Shown here piece by piece: positions 12,384-24,500 of a DNA stretch of 64,000 nucleotides (position 1 is its first letter; the number at the start of each line of letters is the position of its first letter). Both the position numbers and the translations under genes were made by a program. The DNA is from Echria macrotheca (Eukaryota; Ascomycota; Sordariomycetes; Sordariales; Schizotheciaceae). A model generated the notes under the pieces. It ran no database searches, was not told the DNA's origin, and saw only the letters and a list, made by a program, of their open reading frames with translations. The stretch lies in the NCBI GenBank assembly GCA_030411725.1, contig MU839828.1:3162001-3226000 (forward strand), written 5' to 3'.

Positions 12384-14091
12384 GGGACTCGATTTCCAGC
12401 TCTGGGACTGGCAGCGGCGGCGGGGCGGATGGAGAAAAGATGATGAAGGTCACAAACGAGCAGTTCAGTAACTTTGATGATACCCAACGTCTGGCGATTA
12501 TATGAGTCCTCGCCGTGGGTGTGGAGCTTGGACAAGGACGAGGAGCAAGGGAGAGGAGGGCTATAGAAGGTAGGACTGGATACTGGGGAGTTGAAGGGAC
12601 ATTGCCGGGGCGTTTTGTTGTTGCTGTCATACTTGTGTGTTCCTGGCAGTTTGTACTGGGCAGCTGATTAGTCGTAGACCTAAGAATCGGGGTGGGTTGT
12701 GTAACCCAGTCTGTCTTTGGATCTAAACCATAACTAGAGGGGGTTGATCGACCGTGTTTTCCTGGAACGTAACCTGGTTTTTCGTCGTTAGGGATGCCGT
12801 CTGGCGGTGTCTGTGCTGGACGCTGAGGTCCTTATTAGAAAGGAGTGGTCCGGGATATTGAAACAAGTCGGTTACGGGTACGGCGTTTGTCTGTGTGAGA
12901 CGGGCGGGAAGATCCCGTTTATTTTGGAGCGCTGCTCACTAGGGGGAAATGGAGGGGAGGGGAAGTGAAATGTGGGGGTTATGCACGGCATATTTGGGGA
13001 GGGAGGGGTCGATCGGTGATCGGTGATGATGATGGGCAGATGGATTGTCCAGGTAGGGATTTGATCTGTGTGTTTACCTTTTACATTCGTGTCTATCAGA
13101 GTTTGAAAGGAGTTTGTTTATCGTTTTAGATGGCTAAAAACTGATGGATGAGATTCCGCCCTCGATGGCGGGAGTAGCTAAGGTAGCTAGCCGCCGACGT
13201 TTTGTAGGTGAAGCTGGTTTTGGTTCCAGGCAGTGTCGTATCTCCCTCAGGATGGCGGTTAGACTACAAGTGCTGGTGACGCCAAAAGATTAGATTTGAG
13301 CAGGCAGTTTGATGAGTAGTGATCTAAACCTCCATGAGAATAGACAAGTTAAACGCCGGGCGCCTCCCTCACTGAGTACGAGTAGGTATTTGCGCATTGG
13401 ACGCTTTCGGACCAAGAAGGGAGAGATGGAGTGTCTGTTTGCAAGCGTTTGCATCCCAGGCACAGGTACCTACCGTTGACAATTTGTCCAAAGTATTCCG
13501 TACTAAAAGATTGTCGCGTGTTTATCAGCTAGCGTTTGATTTCTCAAGCCGTTTTCTGTCGAACCTGCTTGACAGCTGTCACTCCAGCTCGTCTGTTTAA
13601 AGATAGAGACAGCTTGGCAATCATCGATCTCTCGTCTCGGGATGTCTCTTTGGTACGTCGCCAAGGCGAGCCAGACCGGGCCACACAGACAGCCCACACA
13701 GACCGCTGCTCGAACAACAGGGGTCGACCTGTTTGCGGAGGGGCGCTTCGACAGGGATGGAATTGGAGAGACAGCGAGGAGACCCTTTGCACCGGACACA
13801 GCAGGCTCCCCTTAATTCATATTTAAACTGTTTCTGGCTTGTTGGGGTGTGTACCACCAGACCTCACACACTCAAACCTCAACGCTTTTTTTCTAGCTGC
13901 GTGTTTGTCTCTCTCTCTCTCGCCTCGCCTCGCTCTTCCATTTGCTTCTTTCTCTCCAACCTCGTGTGTCTCACCGCACACTGCGACAATCAGCGACGAG
14001 TAATCGAACGAATCGGGGCATATTATATTTCGAGAATCAACCAGTTTTGCAAAGAATCGCAGTCTAGTTACCTAGCTAGCCAGCCGCCAAC
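12384..14091. other. Intergenic, no gene seen
   Basis: This stretch holds the 3' flank of the phytochrome gene and the promoter and leader of the Ala/Pro-rich gene. Pyrimidine-rich tracts with CTCTCTCT and repeated CTCGC around 13905-13935, shortly upstream of the next start, are typical of strongly expressed filamentous-fungal promoters. No supported coding frame. Confidence 0.5.
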
Positions 14092-14898
14092 ATGCCTGGA
14101 ATCCGTATGTGTCGACCGTCTTGTGCTCTTCGGGTCTTGCAGCAGCAGCGCAAACTGACTGCGAATAAAAAAACACAACAGCGCTCCACGCCCTCGATAA
14201 CTTGAAATCCAAGCTCAAGGCGGCTTTCAAGAAGAAGAAGACCGACGAGCCCGCCGCTCCTGCCGCCGAGGCGCCCACCACGACAGCTCCCGCCGCCGCC
14301 GCCGAGCCGACCAAGACCGAAGCGGCGCCTGCTGCCGCGCCCGCAGCTGCTGGTATGTTTTTTCTTCTTCTGCGTCTGTCTGTCGACAGGTTCGAGCTTG
14401 GGACATGTTTCGGGAGGGGGATGGATTGTGGTACAATACAAATGCCGGGTGGAGCTTGTGTGCTAACTGAACCTGCTGCAACAGCGGAGCCCGTTCCTGC
14501 TCCTGCTGCCACTGAGCCTGCACCTGCGCCCGCACCGGCTGCGGAGCCCGCCAAAGAAGACAAGCCCGCTACACCAGGTACGCCCCCACCCGATTTCAGA
14601 CAAGAAAAGAGAATGCAATAAACAAAACGACTTGCCATGGACTTGCTTCCTGAAAATGATGGTTGCTGTGTAAAGCTAACGTTGACAAAACGCAGCCGCC
14701 GCCCCCGCCGAGACCACGGCTGCGCCCGCGACGACCGAGTCCGCTCCCGCTCCCGCTGCTGCTCCTGCGCCCGAACCCACTCCCGCGCCGGCACCTGCCC
14801 CCGCTGCTGAGCCGGCCGCCGCACCGGCTGCCCCGCCCGCGGAGGAGAAGAAAGAGGAGGCGCCAGCGGCTGCACCCGCCGCGCCTGCCGCCGCTTGA
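14092..14898 (+). CDS. Small alanine/proline/glutamate-rich protein of unknown function
   Basis: Four exons, 14092-14104, 14182-14352, 14485-14577 and 14696-14898, give 159 aa. Three introns with GTATGT/GTACGC donors and CAG acceptors keep the frame exactly, and exon 1 is only 13 nt. The N-terminus MPGIPLHALDNLKSKLKAAF is a predicted amphipathic helix followed by a Lys patch (KKKKT). The rest is made of Ala-Pro-Glu runs with a charged EEKKEE patch near the end. No catalytic motif or signal peptide is visible. The N-terminal sequence resembles short hypothetical proteins I have seen in other ascomycetes, from memory only. The CT-rich promoter and the highly biased codons suggest strong expression, which is inference. 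The low-complexity body says nothing about function. Confidence 0.8.
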
Positions 14899-15867
14899 GC
14901 GAATATCCTTTCGGAGAGCGCGCTTTGCACACGGCTTATGTCCTCAGAAATGAGACGGCAGATGCTGTGTGTGGGCTCATGTGGCTTGAGGAAGATGACG
15001 AGGTGGTGGAGCAGTTGAAGCGAGAGTGGGTGGGAGCAGCGGAAATGGAATGGGATACCCAGTACGCTGCGTGACCTCGTGGCGGCGGTGTGAACGGCAC
15101 CGGTTCTTTGCATCTTGTGTGTCGTGTCTTGTATTGTTTGGTTTTGCTTGTCGCTTTCCCCATCACTTGATGTGCATCCTGCTGTCCGTTTCTAGGATAT
15201 GGGATGAGCTTCTGGATGGGGTTTTTTAAGCGTGCGGTTCTGTTTGCTTTTTGTTGAGCTGCGTCCGGATTCGGAAGCGGTATGATGATGCTATTCTCAT
15301 ATTTTGATACCTATTTTATAGTTAGCGACGAACGATACCAAGTCTCTTTTTAACACTTGGATGATTTTTCTGTGACTTGGTGGACGAGTTGGGGGACCAT
15401 TGAGTGTCCTTCAAGACACGAGAGGAGATATCATTTTGCTAAGACGGATTTGACCTCCAATGATTTCACCAGCTCTTCCAGAGCTCTCGATCCAGCTTTA
15501 CCACAGTCCTATGCAAGCCGTGTTGCGCCAGGGCCGGTTTATAGGTACCTAATACGAGCCACGGTGACGTCGAAAAGCCGCTGTTATTGCCTAACAGCTA
15601 GCCAATAGACTGGGAATCCTACTGGAATGCTGCTGGCCTTCCTAGGTACCTACCTACGAATTGTGTTCAGTCAAATATCTTGAAAATGTATGGTTAGGGA
15701 ATAATTCCGACACGGAGGCGATGACATAATGCACCAAGCAATTAAACCCCCACGTGCTTTCGCGCCCCCAACACGTCAAAGGAATCCGCCCTCGCGTCTC
15801 ACTCGGTCCCAACGTCATCCCCTGAGCGCGACTCATCCCTTCTTGAATTCTATCAGGTTAAAAAAAA
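14899..15867. other. Intergenic, no gene seen
   Basis: This is the 3' flank of the Ala/Pro-rich gene and the promoter of the DUF2461 gene. It contains CCTAGGTACCTACC words near 15642-15656. No supported coding frame. Confidence 0.5.
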
Positions 15868-17266
15868 ATGGCCGCTAGGAAGAGAAAATCAGCGGCTGCC
15901 GCTACCCCCGCGGCTGTGAAAGAAGAGACGACATCATCCCGTCGCCGCTCACAGCGCGTCAGCTCATCCGCCACCAAAAAGAGTCTGTACTTTGAGGACG
16001 ATTCCGACTCGGACGTCGCCCAACAGCCCGCCAAGAAAGCCAAGCGCCAGAGCGCATCCGGGCAGCAGAAGAAGACGAAGAAAAGGCCGGTGGTGGATTC
16101 CGAATCAGACGGAGACAAGTATGAGGATGATGACGACGACGAAGCCGACCCGGAAGATGACGACGTCGAGGACGAGGACGAGGACGATGATGAGCCGCCG
16201 AAGAAGAAAAGGGGAAAACACCAAAAGGTCAAGGTCGTCGAAAGTGAGAGCGAAGTGGACGAGGACGCGCCCCCTAAGGTGACCTTCATCCCCCTGCCCA
16301 AGCTGCGGGATACGGACGGGGTGGACTACGCCGACGACAAGCTGCACAAGAACACGCTTGCGTTCTTAAAGGATCTCAAGGCGAATAACAGGCGAAACTG
16401 GTTGAAATGTAATTTTTTGTCGCTCTCATCATAATGGAACACAGACACTGACACTGACAAAAAAGCACACGACGCCGAGTATCGCCGCTCCCTCAAGGAC
16501 TGGGAATCCTACGTCACCACCATGACAGAAAAGATCATCGAGGTCGACGAGACCATCCCCGAGCTGCCGTTCAAGGACATCAATTTTCGAATTTATCGGG
16601 ACATCCGGTTCAGCAATGATCCAACGCCGTACAAGGTATTTTGTCTCATTCTTATTTATACCTGATGATCATGATGTATGCTGACACAGCGGGCCCCCAA
16701 CAAAGGCCCACTACGCCGCCGCCTGGTCCCGGACCGGCCGCAAGGGCCCCTACGCGTGCTACTACATCCACGTCGAACCGGGCGCCAGTTTTTTGGGAGG
16801 CGGCCTCTGGCACCCCGACGGCGAGTCGGTCCAGCGTCTGCGCGCGTCCATCGACGAGAGGCCGGCCCGGTGGCGCCGGGCTTTGTGTGATCCGACCTTT
16901 CAGCGTGTTTTCTTACCGGATGTTGTGGTCCCGAAAAAAAAGGGCAGACAAGATACCAACAAAGAGTACGAGAAGGCGTGTCTAAAGGCGTTTTGTGCCA
17001 AGAATGCCGAGGGCGCGCTCAAGACCAGACCCAAAGGGTATGCGGCTGAGCATCGCGATATCGAGCTGCTCAAGCTAAGGAATTATACCGTCAGCAGGAG
17101 GCTGGATGAGGATGTGTTTCTGAGGGAGGGCGGGCAGGACGAGTTGGTGGGTATGGTCAGGGCGCTGGCGGGGTTTGTGGCGCATTTGAATCGGATTGTG
17201 AGGCCTGATCCGGGGGATGATGATGATTCGGAGGAGGGTGAGGGTGGGGGTGAGGGTGAGGAGTGA
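15868..17266 (+). CDS. DUF2461/TIGR02453-family protein with acidic N-terminal region
   Basis: Three exons, 15868-16408, 16466-16635 and 16706-17266, give 423 aa. Residues 1 to about 135 are a Lys/Arg, Ser and Asp/Glu-rich tail with basic clusters (KKAKRQ, KKKRGK) that could serve nuclear import. The DUF2461 domain follows: LAFLKDLKANNRRNWLK, then HDAEYRRSLKDWESYV, FKDINFRIYRDIRFSNDPTPYK, and SRTGRKGPYACYYIHVEPG with GGGLWHP. These are the usual blocks of the family, which is widespread in bacteria and fungi and has no established biochemical activity. The C-terminus ends in another acidic run (DDDDSEEGEGGGEGEE). The ATG follows an A-rich stretch and is the first in frame. The acceptor at 16705 was chosen because it restores the frame into HYAAAWSRTG. 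Confidence 0.9.
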
Positions 17267-17692
17267 GATTTTGCTGGTAAAGTGACAGTGGTGTGGTGTA
17301 TAAGTGAGGGTGATGTTGGATGCCCGTGGGAGGAATATTGCCGGACTAGTTTTGAGTAGGTATGTTGGGCGTTGGATGATCAGTTTGTACAAGTATTATT
17401 CCCCTCGGATGGATTTACAGTTGCTACGCAAAGATGAAATGGGATGGTGGTATAGTTGGAGTTTTGAGGTCTTGCGTCCACATGATCAACAGTGTGACTT
17501 TCATCTTTACCTTCCTTACATGTCACCTTGGTCACTTACCCCGCTCACTCACTCACTGCACAACTCCAACTCCTGACATATCCCATCATCACCACAAAAC
17601 ACTCTCCATCTGAAAACAACGAAGCCATCCAGAGACGACCATCCCTCCCCTCGACATATTCCCATCCATATATATACCAGGACCAAAAAAAA
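17267..17692. other. Intergenic between two + strand genes
   Basis: The 426 bp between the DUF2461 stop and the dioxygenase ATG. It is pyrimidine-rich (C/T) near the downstream gene, as in many fungal leaders. No gene. Confidence 0.5.
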
Positions 17693-18631
17693 ATGACAGA
17701 CCCAGCCGCCGACCTCCGCAAAAAAGGCTACACCATAATCCCCTCCTTCCTCTCCGCAACCGACCTGACCCTCCTCCGCGAAGCCGCCACGTCCCTAACC
17801 ACCCTCGCCCGCTCAGGCCACTGGCCCCACGTCCGCACCCAAGGCAAACAATTCCCGCCCTGGCCGGCCCCGTCTCCATCTTCCTCCCCCATCCCAATCT
17901 GGGGCGTCCAACACCTCCTGCACCCCTCCCTCCCGCTCTCCCCATCCCACCGCGCCGCCTTTATCCGTCTGTACTTCTCCCCCGACCTCCTCTCCCTCTC
18001 CGCCAACCTACTAAGCTACCCCGGCCACGCCCCCGCAACCAAGTCCGACCTATCCATGGAACTGTTCAACATGCTCGTCCGGCCGGACTCTGACAAAAAA
18101 TGGAATCTGGTCTGGCACAGGGATGATATCCCCCCCTCGGCCACACCCTCTGAAGAAGAGGGGGTATTAAAAAGAGAGGCGTGGCATGCGCAGTGGAACC
18201 TTGCGCTCTACCGCGACGAGGCGCTCGAGGTCGTTCCGGGTAGTCATCTGCGCGCGCGTACGGACGTTGAACGAAGAATTACTACCCTGCAGAACGGGGA
18301 CGAGGAAGAAATGCCGGGCGCGGTCAAGGTCATCCTGGAGCCGGGCGACGTCGTCTTCTACGACAGCAATATCCTGCACAGGGGGGTTTACGACCCGGCC
18401 GTGGAGCGGATGACGCTGCATGGGAGTGTGGGACATGTACGAGGGAGCGAGGCGCGGGCGCGGAATGTGCTGCAGCATGGGGTGGGCGTCTATGTGGCTG
18501 ATTGTGATTTTGGGTGTCTTGGGGGGGAGACCGAGGAAAGGGCTGTGGCTGAGGGGATGCGGGAGAGGTTGGTTGCGATGGGGAGGGAGAGGGGTGGGGA
18601 GGGTGATGTTGGGTATTCTTTGGAAGGGTGA
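17693..18631 (+). CDS. Phytanoyl-CoA dioxygenase (PhyH)-like Fe(II)/2-oxoglutarate oxygenase
   Basis: An intronless frame of 312 aa. The family hydroxylates diverse substrates using Fe(II), 2-oxoglutarate and O2 in a double-stranded beta-helix. The metal-binding facial triad is visible: His142 and Asp144 in NLVWHRDDIPPS, and distal His229 in YDSNILHRGVYD. The Arg of RMTLHGS, ten residues on, is the expected 2-oxoglutarate contact. EVVPGSHLRAR is another PhyH hallmark. The frame stays open upstream to 17528, but the ATG at 17693 sits in an A-rich context and begins a sensible helix (DLRKKGYTIIPSFLS), so I chose it. There is no signal peptide or clear peroxisomal tripeptide (the protein ends SLEG). 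Substrate unknown; no biosynthetic cluster surrounds it. Confidence 0.9.
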   Translation: MTDPAADLRKKGYTIIPSFLSATDLTLLREAATSLTTLARSGHWPHVRTQGKQFPPWPAPSPSSSPIPIWGVQHLLHPSLPLSPSHRAAFIRLYFSPDLLSLSANLLSYPGHAPATKSDLSMELFNMLVRPDSDKKWNLVWHRDDIPPSATPSEEEGVLKREAWHAQWNLALYRDEALEVVPGSHLRARTDVERRITTLQNGDEEEMPGAVKVILEPGDVVFYDSNILHRGVYDPAVERMTLHGSVGHVRGSEARARNVLQHGVGVYVADCDFGCLGGETEERAVAEGMRERLVAMGRERGGEGDVGYSLEG

Positions 18632-18952
18632 ATATATATATATATTATTTGTCTTACACGCAGGGGTACTCGTTGCAGATCGGGTTTCCAGGCTTAACGG
18701 CATAAGCTGAACGTTCACCGTAACTATATAGGGGGAAACGTTGCTAGTACGCTGTGAGGGAGACAAGACTGCGTACCGAGACCGTACAGAACCATCTTAG
18801 TCCTGACCGAATATCCCTATATATATATCTAGTTCATGCGTTTAACAGGAGACACGCGAAAAAATGTTCGTGTATTTTAACTGGTATATCGACATCATGT
18901 GTGTATATGTACTTGAATATATGTACTCTTCTTGAAAAGGAAAAAAAAAGGC
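18632..18952. other. Convergent intergenic region
   Basis: The 321 bp between the dioxygenase (+) and glucanase (-) stops. AT-rich, with TATATATATATATA near 18632-18646 and again near 18812; it probably supplies polyadenylation signals for both genes. No gene. Confidence 0.5.
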
Positions 18953-21576
18953 TCAACTGCTCTTATAAACAGCCACCGTCGACGGGAAAACATTGACATT
19001 GTCGTTATACCACGCCACCATCGCCCCGTTCCGGTTCAACATGCTCTGCGACCCGATCGTGTTGAGATTATAAATATTCACATTGTCCGCCGACCCCTCG
19101 ATCGACACGATCCGCGCCTGGCACGACTGTCCGGCCGTGAACGTCGAGCACTGCGTGCTGTAGTTCGTAAAGAACGAGTAGAGACCGGCGCCGTACACCA
19201 GGACGTTGCGCGAGTTGACTACCCGCAAACCCCACGACGCCGCGCAGTTGCCCGAGACGCCGGAGCAGGACGCGCTGAAGTCGGGGTCGTTCAGCGATGA
19301 TACCGCCCGGAAGGGGGAGCCTAGCACCGTCGGGTTCGGCATGTAGTACGGCGTCTCGGTCTGGATCTGGCCCATGAAGATGTTTTGCGTGTTGACCAGC
19401 TGGTACTGATACATGACGTGGTGCTCGGAGCCGGTGCCGTACAGCCAGAAGGTGCCGGATGTGGATTCAATATCTGGACATATTAGTTAGCCAGCCGTTC
19501 TCTCACACCAACGATACGTGTATGGGAGGAGACTTACACAGTCCCCGACCGGAGTAGACAGTAATCTGCGTGTTGGCCTGGTCGTCGATATCATGGTCGG
19601 CCGCCCTGTGTTTTGTCAGTTCTTGACCTATACCTTAGGTATTAAGGAAGAGAGACACACCATAGCCACACATTCTCCATATACAACCCCGTCGCGCCGC
19701 TCGTGACATGCATCGCCATAAAAGCAACAATACACCCCGACTTGACCGTCGCGTCGTTGGGCGTCTTGACGCACTGTCCAACCTGCTGCTGGGTCCCGGT
19801 GAACCCGCCGAGCCGGACATGGACGTCCCACATACCGCTCGGTGTCCCGCCCGTCGTTGCCAGGTTGTACTCGATACACACAGCACCGGCCTGCGCGTTC
19901 TGCGTCGACACAATAAAATCGCTCAGCTCAACCGTCCCCGCCTGGCCCGTCGTGCTGCCGACCTTGACCACCGGCTGGGGATTGTTGATGTCGTTAAAAA
20001 ACGAACCCGCCGACAGGATGACCGGGTACGACTCGCCCGTGATGCGCGCGCCCGGCGGAATCCGGATCGTGCTCGTCACGCGGTACAGACCGTAGTCAAT
20101 AAACAAAACCCTGTTGGTGGCCACGGAGTTGTCGATGGCCGCCTGTAGCGCCGCGGTATCGTCGGTCGCCGCGTCACCCCTGGCGCCGAACGAGCGGACC
20201 GATACAAACGAGGATGCCGGCAGGGACTCGTACTGAGGCTTGGACCGCGTGTAGTACCTCCCGTTCACGACGAGCGACGCCGGTCGCGGGTTTGGCGTGA
20301 TCGGACCACTGAACTCGCGCGGACCGTTCGGCACATAACTGTGGCCGTTGCCCCAGGCCGCAATCGTGGTCGTGCCTCCTGCGAGCATCGTCCCGCTTGG
20401 CCCCTGAACGGCCACCGGCACGTTGTTCAGCACAATGTTCTCCAGCACGAGGCTACCGGCGGTCTCAGGAGACGAGTTGCCGGTCCAGGCCGTCTTGATG
20501 CCGACTCCAACGTTTGTTAGGGTGCTGTCGATGAGCGTAACAGATCCCGTAGTGATGGCACCTGACCCGCCGGCGCTCATATCAATACCGACCTGGCAGT
20601 TGTTGATGGACAGACCAACATACGTCCAGCCCCAGTCCCAAATCTGGATGATGGCTACGCGTGTCAGCTAGGGAAACGGAAAAAGATGTACAGAACATAC
20701 CCGTCTTGCAGTTGTTGAATTTGAGATTGCGCATCGTGTACTGCTGGTTGCCCATGCTGGCCCCAGTAGCGCCGCCGTTGAACGTCAAGTCCGTAATGAA
20801 CCCGCCACTGCCCTCCTCAATGAACAGCCCAACGTGGACAACATCTGACGTCGCAGGCATGTTGAACACAATGTTCTGCAGACTAGTCGCCTGCGAGGTC
20901 GGCCAGTGTATGCCCGTCGCCGCCGTCGCCGGGGGTATTGCCGTGGTATCAATGACAAAGTTGCGAACCTGCCGAAAGAACACATTGACCGACTTCCAGT
21001 TCAGATTCGACGTGTAGTACGGGTTGCCGTCGATCAGGCCGAACCCGGCAAAGTTGGCCGTCGCCTTGAGCGTCGGCGGGTTGGATGCATCACCAATCAG
21101 CTGCGTAAAGTACGCCGGCTTGATCGAGCTCGAGATCAGATAGGTGCCGGCCGGAAAGTACACCAGACCCGGCGTCGTGGTCGTCGAAGTCTAGCCGTTA
21201 CATCAGACCCACGTCTCTTTCTTGGATAGATGCCATCCCGCGAGACTTACACATCCCTGGTTGCAAGGGTTCCCGGCGTTGATCGCCGCGTTGATGGCGG
21301 CCGTGTCGTCGGTGACACCATCACCTAGTCCTCGTGAGTATAAGGATAGATCATACACAAAGCTACAACTCACCTCTTGCTCCATAGTCACGGACATTCC
21401 GAAAGACCGGGTAGTTGGACCCAGCAAAAGGGGCAAACCCCTGATCTACTCCATGTCAACAAAACAGCGCCCCAAAACCAGCCAACATGTTTCTCACGGG
21501 CTATATCTCCAAGCCAATATGCATTGACGGTCGATACCAGGCTGGCAGCAGCCAGCAGCAGCTTGGCGAAACGCAT
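18953..21576 (-). CDS. Secreted exo-beta-1,3-glucanase, glycoside hydrolase family 55
   Basis: Seven exons on the minus strand: 21498-21576, 21374-21445, 21251-21324, 20701-21190, 19661-20654, 19538-19605 and 18953-19473. The six introns are 46-64 bp and the protein has 765 aa. The start is a classical signal peptide (MRFAKLLLAAASLVSTVNA, then YWLGDIA). Two pectate-lyase-3-type beta-helix domains follow, as in GH55: the first opens with FRNVRDYGARGDGVTDDTAA, the second with VSVRSFGARGDAATDDTAAL near mid-protein. YFPAGTYLISSSI and LFIDYGLYRVTSTI are the paired family blocks. The length matches GH55. These enzymes cleave beta-1,3-glucan of fungal walls or laminarin outside the cell. All splice sites were assigned from frame continuity. 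Confidence 0.95.
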
Positions 21577-24500
21577 AGAGGTACCGTGATGCCGACCCCT
21601 ATTTAGCAGCCGGAATGCTGGACCAAGACCAATAGGAGGAGAAGTCCGTTTCGAGCTGGCGAGAGGGAGAGAAACAAAACCCAAACCGGTTCCTGCTCCC
21701 GGGACTACGGGACGGATAATATATATAGAGAAAAGACAGCAATGACAGAAGCATTACATCCATCCATATACGGCACCCGGGACAACCAGAAGACACGCGC
21801 TTCGGGCCGGAGAGACACAAAACAGGTCGAGGACGCGGTTGCACGCACTCGGTCTGCAACCTGCCCACGTTGCGCGCGGTCATTTACACGCATCTCCTGA
21901 GCATCTCGACATGTAACAACACAACTCGACGACACCTTTACAATCCACCGCGACAAAGGGCCGATTGATGTCAGGCTTGGGCGGAGACAGGGATTGTCCC
22001 GGCGAGTGTATTCGGGAACCAATTCCTTTGGCGACCAATACCGCCCCGGCCGCGGTCAGGGCGGCGGAAATCAAGGGAGACGGCAATGGGATCGCCAATT
22101 GCGGCACATCACCCGTCATGATCCGCTGGCCCCGTTTCTCCCGTCCATGGCGGCAGCCATGTCTCGTGGACCGAACCCAGATCCAGGGCACCGCAGCGGC
22201 GAGTGGCATCGCCAGTGTTCACTTGAACACCGTTGCTCAGTCCTTGCGGCCATGTGAGAGGTCCGGCGCAACTGGCTCGACGTTGGCCGTCGTCTGTTGT
22301 ATCTTGTGATAGGGTTTGGAGCCCCGATGCACCCCAGATTACCATATGCAACCCTCCATCCCCGCGCCGGCAGGCCGATGTCAGGGTCGCTGAACCGACC
22401 AAGCTTTTGATGAAGGGGGCCAACCGCGTCTCGGTCCCCGGCGCCGCGACATGATTCGCCAAACCACCGGACGACCTGTTGGACCGCCGAAATCCATACA
22501 GGAAATAGGCCCGGATGACACCGGGCTCCGGGCCCCTCAAATAGTCATGTTACATAAAGGAGAGATGGCATCCTCATTTCCTTGGGCCCACCGCCGATGG
22601 AATTCTCGAAACGTCTAATGCAAACTGTCGAATCTCACCTTCCCTTCGCTCTAGGTTGGATCCGCGTGTGGCGACAGTCGTCGTACTCCAGGCTGGGACT
22701 TCGCAACCTTGAGAATGAAATCCCCGCTGCTCAATGCGGTCGGCCCTGTTTGGACTCTTCAACTGTTGTACGCAGTGCCGTGGGGCCACATGACCAGCTA
22801 GCTGCATGGTGTCTCAGAAGCCCTCCAACACCCCGAGATGCTGAGAAACCGTCGGCTCTAACATTTACCAATCTTCGATGTGCTTCCAGACAACAGCATG
22901 CCCAGGATATTATCTCGTCGTAACATGTACGCCGATTACCATGTGGTGTGCAGTACTGTAGCAGGCAGCCTTGCCCTTGGCATGTTGTACACTCAGGTCC
23001 CAACCAAGGAGGAGCTTTGCTACACCGGTGGTGGACTCCACTATGCCAACCTGGTTTGCCGACCACGTTCTGGCAAGGCGCCGGTAACCTCACCTGTAAC
23101 CTGACGTGGTCCGAAACCGCTGTGATCCTCGTCAACTTGACAGCGCCGTCACGAGGGGCACGGGGGCACATTTATCCACCATGGGCAAAGTACTCGGGAG
23201 TCTAGATCTGTTCGAACTTGTGACAACCGGCCATTCTCCAGATCTGTGGACCGTGGACCGCCTTTGGATATTCGCAACTTGCTTCGCCGCCGGGTTTTCT
23301 GGGTCCTGTTCTAGTGCCGAGCATGGCTCGCGACCGGCCTGTATCGAAGTAATTGCGAACTTCATCCCGGCCCCGCAGAATTCACCACCAGTCTTGTTAT
23401 CCGTCCCTGACCAAGTGATTGCATTCTCGCCAGGAACCATCGCGAATCTGAAATCGGCGCTTCTCAGTGGGCCGGCAGCGGGGAGCTGCACTCCAGGTCT
23501 TCGAATTCTGCCTATTTGGGAGCGAGGAGGCGGCCATATTGTTGCGGCAGTAGGCTTAATCATGGCGAGGGACGCGATATGTTGACATCGGACCAACCCA
23601 CTCCATGTCGTTAACCCAAAGTCTTGGCACGGCCCGCCGTTGTTCGGATCCAGGAGAGGACTTGTCATATGATCGCGAATCATACATGTTGGCGACTGTG
23701 GTTTGCGGGCTCCGCGCGGTATCCGACCCCGAGTATAAACCCTCGGCGGTCTCGACGGTATTTTTGCGGATCCCGCTGAAGGATGCGGATTCCGACATCT
23801 CAGGACCGGTTGTGGCAGTGATTAGTGAATCCGAATCACAGGATACAAAACTGGGAAAGCTGCGATGAGGTTGAGCGTGAGACGAGACAGCGACGGTAGT
23901 GGACCTTCCGTGCCGCAACGAGATGCTGTATGGGTGATGTATAGGTGTGGGCGGGCGGTATGGCGCGGGACCTCTCCCCAGACTCTTTCTTCCCGTTCTC
24001 CGCACTGGCAGAGAGCTTGTCACCGCCCCTCGTCCCCAAAGCCTCCTCGGCGGTGAAAGGAGGGGCCAGATTTCCCCAGTTCTCCAACAACACCCAAGCA
24101 TCCCCACACCATTGCCTCCACAGCCGCAATCGGGAAATTTCGTGGTTTTTCGGATGTTCAGCCACTGCTGAGACTCATCCGTGAACCGCCTTCAGCCTGC
24201 CATCCGAAGCGGGAGGTCCTTCTGCTGGTATACCGGATCAGGTCAACTCGTGAGCGATCAGGACGGCCACCCGGGGCGTTGTGAGAGAGCGCTTCCATGT
24301 ACGAAGATCAAGTAAAAACTAGGCCACCTCGGCATCCTCAGAAATGTCCTCGTGTTCGTACCAACCCCGCCTTTAGCTCTGTGTTACCTGGGCAGCTCAG
24401 TGGCGCGTGCTTCGAACGCTACCGCGTTGAGACGTCAAGACTCGTGACAGGTGCATGCCGGGCCATAATGGAGTCGAGCATGGCGGCTGGATTCGCTGGG

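Noticed and set aside
18167..18766. 199-aa minus-strand frame
   Set aside because: Antisense to the dioxygenase gene; low-complexity Pro/His/Arg composition.
13911..19660. Possible secondary-metabolite cluster (dioxygenase plus nearby genes)
   Set aside because: No PKS, NRPS, terpene synthase or cluster regulator is adjacent; the neighbours are a DUF2461 protein and a GH55 glucanase.
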